DNA of 64,000 nucleotides from Irpex lacteus (Eukaryota > Basidiomycota > Agaricomycetes > Polyporales > Irpicaceae). Positions within the stretch are counted from its first letter, which is position 1. Every line of letters begins with the position of its first letter. Under the pieces are notes generated by a model. The model was not told where the DNA came from. It was given only the letters and a program-made list of their open reading frames with translations, and made no database searches. Location: contig MQVO02000011.1 in assembly GCA_001986395.2 (NCBI GenBank), positions 248,001 through 312,000 of the forward strand, in the 5' to 3' direction. The position numbers and the translations under genes are program-made. Shown here piece after piece: positions 59,112 to 64,000 of the stretch.

Positions 59112-61706
59112 TTACTGCGTGGTTCGCATGGGTACCATGAGCTCGAGCCCCATGGCCGATAGTAGGCGTGTTTGGAGTTCTTCTACAAACGCCAACATGT
59201 GCTCGTCGATCACACGACAGACGTCATATATTACACGCTGCCATTAGACGCGAGACAATATCAGCGCGTAGGAACAGATGATACTGGAAGGTCGCTTACC
59301 TCTGAAGAATCCTTGAAACAAGTCCGGACGTCTGTCATGAGCTGAAGTTCCTCTTCATACTAGATGGAACATACATTATCCATGAGCATGTACAACAACA
59401 TGGTGTAAGCAGTGACTCACCGTTGACATCGGTGGTAATCCAGTCGCATGCTGCGTTGGAAGCTCGTTGAACGCTTCTTTCTTAGCAGAGCCTGAGGTGC
59501 CGCATGAGGGCGCAGATTCACTAGACGGGCATGGAGTATCCAACGGAGTTGAATCGGCATGTGACTGAGAAACCGAGGACGAATTGGGCAAATAGTGAGT
59601 TTTGACTGCACTATCGCCTCTGTCTTCCGTATTGGCCTGTTGAGTCGTCGAGTCAGGATGAGTGGGCAGGGCGTCATGGGGTACAGTGTCTTTGTAGATA
59701 TGAGCGGACGTAGGGTTGTTGGTGTGCCTACAAAGCCTAGTGTTATGAGGATCATCAGATTGACCTGGTGCACGCTCTCCTGAAGAGGCATTTCGGTATA
59801 GGTCAAATCTTGTGAGGGTTTTACCCCCGCGGCCTGTGTACGTACCGAGATACTGAGATGTGTTCATTCTGGCCTGTGTTACAAGCATTTAGCGATGGTC
59901 CATCCGCAAGTGACATAGTTATCCTGTAACGTACTGACCGTTCTGGGTATAGAGATAACGGCAGCCTGTACCAGTTTATTGGCACGTGGGATCCAATTAC
60001 GCTCGCGCAGTTCAATTGTATTCTGTATATTTTGACGAGCGAGCAACGTTTTGAGTAAAACCATAAACACGAAGCACTCGAGATGGTCTCACCAACAACA
60101 TGAATCGATGGCGCAACGACAACTTTGGCTGTTTCGTCATTTCCTTCATCCGTGAAAAATATACGTCCATAAATGCACGAGCCCTTGGAGTGTCCATAAG
60201 GCAGCCGATGATGTTCAGCAGAGTGCACAAGCCTTCGATAGACTCCGAATCGGATTCGCCGCCCATAAGAAGCGCCTTTACACACTCATGCATAATCCGC
60301 TCAGTCAGCATCTGCAGCTTGAATAGTTCTCCCAGGAACGTGATGTAACCTATACTGCGCCTTCTCGCCTTTTGTGCAGTGTAGTACTCGTCAGAAAAAA
60401 GTTTACTTGTCATGACGAGTTCGGCGAACGACCATCCTCGCTCGAATTCCTCCTGGGCGCGGTTGAGAATGTGTTTTCTAAAGAGGTGAGCACCCGCCAC
60501 ATGCCTTCCATCACTCGTCTGAACGCCATCTTCCATTACTTTTGGGCTGATTTGTTCCATCACCTTCCGACATAGCCGGGCATACAGTTCCGACCGAGAT
60601 GCCTCGTCGACAGCAGTGTCGTAGATGATAGTGATTACTTGACGAAGTGTGCGTGCGTCTCTCTCGTTCTCTGAGACGTTCGCCCATACAATGACTTGAT
60701 CTGAGATGGAGTCGAAGTTCGATGGGGATAGTTTGTTAAGCAGCGCAAGGACTTTCCCCGCAACCATCGCTTGGGAAATTCCGCTGGTCGTCTGGCCCTG
60801 ACGGGCGATGCTGTTGGCAACCCATCGGTTTGTAGACATTTGAAGCGGAACAGGCTCAGATACGGTATCCGAACTGATTCCAGCCGTCTGGAGGAGTGAA
60901 GCATTCGCTGGACATTCCCCCGGAACTTCGAGCTGAGGGTACTCGTGATCACGACAGGCCACGATATGCTGGTCAAGGAGAGTCGAAAGTTGTTCTGATA
61001 ACGTGCTGTAGAATTTATGTGCCAGGGGATCCACGGTATGTCTGGTGAATACGCGTAAGATGAAATATTGCATATAACTCAGGCACTTACTCGACGAGGA
61101 CCTTTATCTGCGCGTACTGGTCTAGGTGGATATCAATGTACGATCTGATGTAGCGCTTCAACTCCTCGAAAGCTTGCTGCGCAGCATCTCTGATGATCGA
61201 TGGCCACTCTCGCCGAAAGTCTTCAACAAGGGACAGCTTCACTGTGTGCAACGCAGAGTCGCCCAAGTTGTGGGAGGTACGCGCACTGCGAACTTGTCAT
61301 CATCATGATCTTGACCTGAGAGTATGTCTGCTTACTTGTTAATCATCGAACGAATTTGCTTTGCGGTGATTTGCTTAGAAGAGCGAAGGCTGTGGCCCTG
61401 TTCTTCGCCCTCATCTGACCTTGGCTCAGCCTGGCACAAGGGCGTAGTAGCTTCGCTGACTTCATGTGGTATGAGTAGCGGAGCCGTCGCACGTATGTTG
61501 ATGCACAGTGAGTCCCGGTAACGACTTGCGGATGATTGTCGATTTGCAGAGGGCGAATCGGAACTGTTCTTCAGGTTTACCTGTGCACGTACATCCGTGC
61601 ACAAGTCCAGTATTGATTCCGTCATAGTTGGCATCGATTTAGCAGGAGGTACCTGGCTTTTTGACAGAAGAGGTGAGTGGGGACAAGACGATGGCAAGCC
61701 AAACAC
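59112..61706 (-). CDS. Headless dynamin-like stalk with inserted MIF4G (eIF4G-type) domain
   Basis: Chimeric gene read on the minus strand. The 5' exons match the stalk of the intact dynamin at 13707-16808: ESILDLCTDVRAQV, INIRATAPLLIPHE, QITAKQIRSMIN joined to LHTVKLSLVEDFRREW and EELKRYIRSYIDIHLDQY. The next exon (about 61050-60090) starts with dynamin-like LSEQLSTLLDQHIVACRD and continues, without a break, into the eIF4G middle domain: NRWVANSIARQGQ, LALLNKLSPSNFDSISDQVI, ELYARLCRKVMEQISPKV, FRKHILNRAQEEFERGW, GELFKLQMLTERIMHECVK and RAFMDVYFSRMKEMTK, then IELRERNWIPR. After a Ser/Thr-rich linker, dynamin GED-like sequence returns: YEEELQLMTDVRTCF (near 59350) and IDEHMLAFVEELQ (near 59200). 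No GTPase motifs and no convincing start codon were found before 61706, so the 5' end is either lost or in an unseen exon. The reading frame is open within exons, but the linker splicing is unsettled. It could be a young pseudogene or a new fusion. Confidence 0.65.
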
Positions 61707-62331
61707 TCATTCGCGTCAATCAGCGCAGTATTACTCGGGAGCGTGAGTGTTTCTCTCGTCACAGTCTAAATAGACTCAATTTGGTACTCTGTAGCATTTG
61801 GAAACGTGTATGCCATATGCCTAGATACGCAGCACCGTAACTCGCATACGATACCGTTACTTGTGACTGCGATGTAGTAGATGATTGACGACCAATTTGA
61901 GGCAGCAAAGGCTCGAGCAAGATTCGACAGAGCTCGAGTTTCTCGATCAGGCTTTAAAAAGCTTGTTAGTGTGAGGCGAGTTCAAGACCAACGGATGATT
62001 ATTCGCACTTTATCATTGGGCTCCGAAGGTTAGCCATGAGACACAGCTTAGGCAGAGAGTTTTGATAGTGGACCGTGACATGGACTATGATGCATGTTAT
62101 GGCCAACGAACTGGCGCTTTAGCATTCTGATACGACAGTGAGTGATCGGGGTCCCATATCAGGTTTCACGATTCTATGTAGACGCCGAATGCGACTCTAG
62201 GTAAATATGGGCGTCACGGAGCACTCCTCTTTTCCTGCATATTGTACACAGGACAGAAGCCGATATATCGACGAACAGGACCAACGGACCCGAAGATCTC
62301 CTCTGCATACGCACCCATCAAGTAGACAACT
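61707..62331. promoter_or_regulatory. Divergent region before DIS3
   Basis: About 620 bases between the chimeric gene (minus) and DIS3 (plus). I looked on the minus strand for the missing dynamin GTPase motifs (P-loop, DLPG, TKPD) and found none; the space is also too short for a whole GTPase domain of about 900 bases plus introns. The DIS3 promoter should be in the last 200 bases. Confidence 0.45.
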
Positions 62332-64000
62332 ATGGTTGAAATCACTATTCGCAAACGCCCGCGAGCAGAGGCAGTGATTACTCAGCGTAAGTTCTTCAAG
62401 AAGACTGCAAGGGGGAAAGTTATAAAAGGTGTGTCTCTGGTAGAACCGGCTTTGAGAGACTGCTTACTTTTTTTACAACATTTAGTTTTACGTGAAAGGT
62501 ACCTACGCGACGATGTCGGCTGTGGCATTCAAGGGTGTGCTATATGCTCGCAACATACCGATACCACTTCGCATCCTGCTCTTCCGGTATCGGGTTCAGT
62601 GGATCACACAGCATTCTCTGAGGGCCACTTGTTGCTGCCAGATACAAATGTCTTCCTCGCGCAGGTATGCATTACATCGTTCACAGAGCTATGAAGGGGC
62701 TATCCTGTCATTCATATGCGTCGGAAGACTTGTAACGGACGTTTACTCATATCTTTGTTAACCACTAGATGGATTTGATCGAATCAACACTCTTCTCCGC
62801 ACCTCTCATCATCCTACAAACTGTGATGGAAGAAGTGCGGCATCGTTCTTTGCCGTTATACAACCGTCTCAAAGCTCTCATGAAGATGGACGAGAAACGG
62901 ACGTGGGTGTTCTACAACGAATTCCACTCGTGAGTTCTCAATTTCAATCGCGCTCCTCTGAGCCACTCATATTTAGAGCCCAGAGAAACAGCTGTAGTGG
63001 CAGAAGAAGACGAGTCCCCCAATGACAGAAACGATCGAGGTATGCCATTCACGTACCTGTCAAAGAGTCTTCTAATCGCTCTATCACCAGCAATCCGGAA
63101 AGCTACTGCGTGGTATAACACGCATGTCTCACTGGCTCGCCCAACGATCCGGGGGAAGTCAATATCTTTGCCCAAAATCATACTTCTCACTGATGACGCT
63201 GCAAATCGGCAGAAGGCAGAAAGCGAAGGATTGCAGTGTCTCTCAGGTGTGTGTCCTTCGTCGTTTAATGGTAATTATAACAGTTCTGACAGAGGTATTT
63301 TTAGTTAAGAGATATGTCGAAGGGCTGCCGGATGTCAGCAAGACGCAGCTACTAGATCTAATTGCGGCATCTGGGCAGGGGGACATCGAACCCACAAGAG
63401 CAACGTCCGGACGTCAGCAGCTGTACCCCGATGTATGTATTTGCCGTTTGCACTCAAAAAACCATTCCCTCTCTGAGCATATGATCTTCGACAGTACCTC
63501 CCCATGTCTACACTGCTTGCCGGTGTTAAAGCCGGCCAGCTTCACCAGGGCCATTTCAATGCGAATCAATACAATTACCTTGAGGTCAATATTTAGCCGT
63601 TTTCCATCCATTGTTTCATGCTGATGGGACCCTGTTCTTAGGGTAGCGTACCGGTTCCTGCATTCGACAAGCCGGTCCTCCTTGTCGGAAGGGAAAACAT
63701 GAACCGAGCTGTCCAAGGGGACGTTGTCGCAGTCGAAGTCTTCCCCGAGGATGAATGGAAGGCGCCGGCTGACGAGGTCGTTGATCAAGAGTGTAAGCAG
63801 GCGAACTCACAAGAAATTCGCCTCGGACTCAACATTATCGTTATTTCCTTCAGCTACACTCAAGAATGATGATGCAGACGACACTGACGAGGAAGGCACC
63901 GATGATGAGGAGGCGAGAGCGGAGCAGAGAGCTCTAAAAGCTGACGCCGCACGGCGTGTCGCCAAGGAGAGGCAACCCACCGGTCGCATTGTTGGCATAA
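62332..64000 (+). CDS. DIS3: Exosome 3'-5' exonuclease DIS3/RRP44, 5' part (runs off the window)
   Basis: Catalytic subunit of the RNA exosome. The ATG at 62332 reads MVEITIRKRPRAEAV; then RKFFKKTARGKVIK joined to LRERYLRDDVGCGIQGC, the Cys-rich N-terminus of Rrp44. The PIN endonuclease domain follows: LLLPDTNVFLAQMDLIES (first acidic residue, near 62630-62770), LQTVMEEVRHRSLPLYNRL, WVFYNEFH, a linker with NDRND, and ILLTDDAANRQKAESEGL (near 63180), where TDDAANR carries the later PIN aspartates. Next is the first cold-shock domain, with LHQGHFNANQYNYLEGSV (near 63540-63650) and VLLVGRENMNRAVQGDVVAVE. An acidic insert (DDADDTDEEGTDDEEAR) follows, and the frame is open at the window end (QPTGRIVGI). 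The RNB domain lies outside. At least six introns were seen. Confidence 0.92.

Noticed and set aside
60012..61073. Reading this exon as an ordinary eIF4G gene
   Set aside because: The usual eIF4G N-terminus is missing, and the flanking exons match dynamin stalk and GED sequence instead.
1..64000. CRISPR arrays, bacterial operons, ribosome binding sites or prophage
   Set aside because: The sequence is intron-rich fungal DNA; no regular spaced repeats or bacterial gene layout were seen.

Overview
The window is nuclear DNA from a basidiomycete fungus, most likely an Agaricomycete. Almost every gene is split by many introns of about 50-70 bases with GT..AG ends. The proteins read best as basidiomycete homologues: a DUF6534-type membrane protein, Mx-like dynamins, a LaeA-type methyltransferase and a secreted bicupin oxalate decarboxylase. 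No operons, tRNAs, rRNAs, CRISPR arrays or intact transposon genes were seen. CDS coordinates below run from start to stop codon and include introns. All calls come from reading motifs by eye, without database searches.

Left part (1-17.3 kb): a rearranged region. It holds an intact AKR1-type ankyrin/DHHC palmitoyltransferase (2.8-5.5 kb), a DUF6534-like gene (6.8-8.9 kb), a broken 5' piece of a dynamin gene (9.3-10.3 kb), a multi-pass membrane protein gene (11-12.3 kb), a broken piece of AKR1 (12.9-13.6 kb) and an intact dynamin gene (13.7-16.8 kb). The two pairs fit one old duplication of an AKR1-dynamin block, in which each copy kept a different gene. The membrane-protein gene, with its flanks (about 2 kb), recurs inverted at 41.3-43.4 kb; both copies still read through.

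Middle part (17.9-45.6 kb): conserved housekeeping genes. These are an Hpc2/ubinuclein histone-chaperone subunit, a long-chain acyl-CoA synthetase, a Kap122/importin-13-like karyopherin, a single-pass membrane protein, the complex III core protein QCR2, a LaeA-like methyltransferase, a family X DNA polymerase (Pol4/lambda type), elongation factor 1B gamma, the second copy of the duplicated membrane protein, and a Golgi pH regulator/GTG-type membrane protein.

Right part (47-64 kb): oxalate decarboxylase, the complex III assembly chaperone CBP3, a coiled-coil protein of unknown role, a small secreted protein, peptide methionine sulfoxide reductase A, a protein made of three copies of one unidentified domain, and the 5' part of the exosome nuclease DIS3/RRP44, which runs off the window.

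The most unusual item is at 59.1-61.7 kb. A dynamin stalk without a GTPase head is interrupted, inside one exon, by an eIF4G-type MIF4G domain, and dynamin GED-like sequence resumes downstream. I know of no described protein with this architecture. The dynamin side was recognised by comparison with the intact dynamin at 13.7-16.8 kb.
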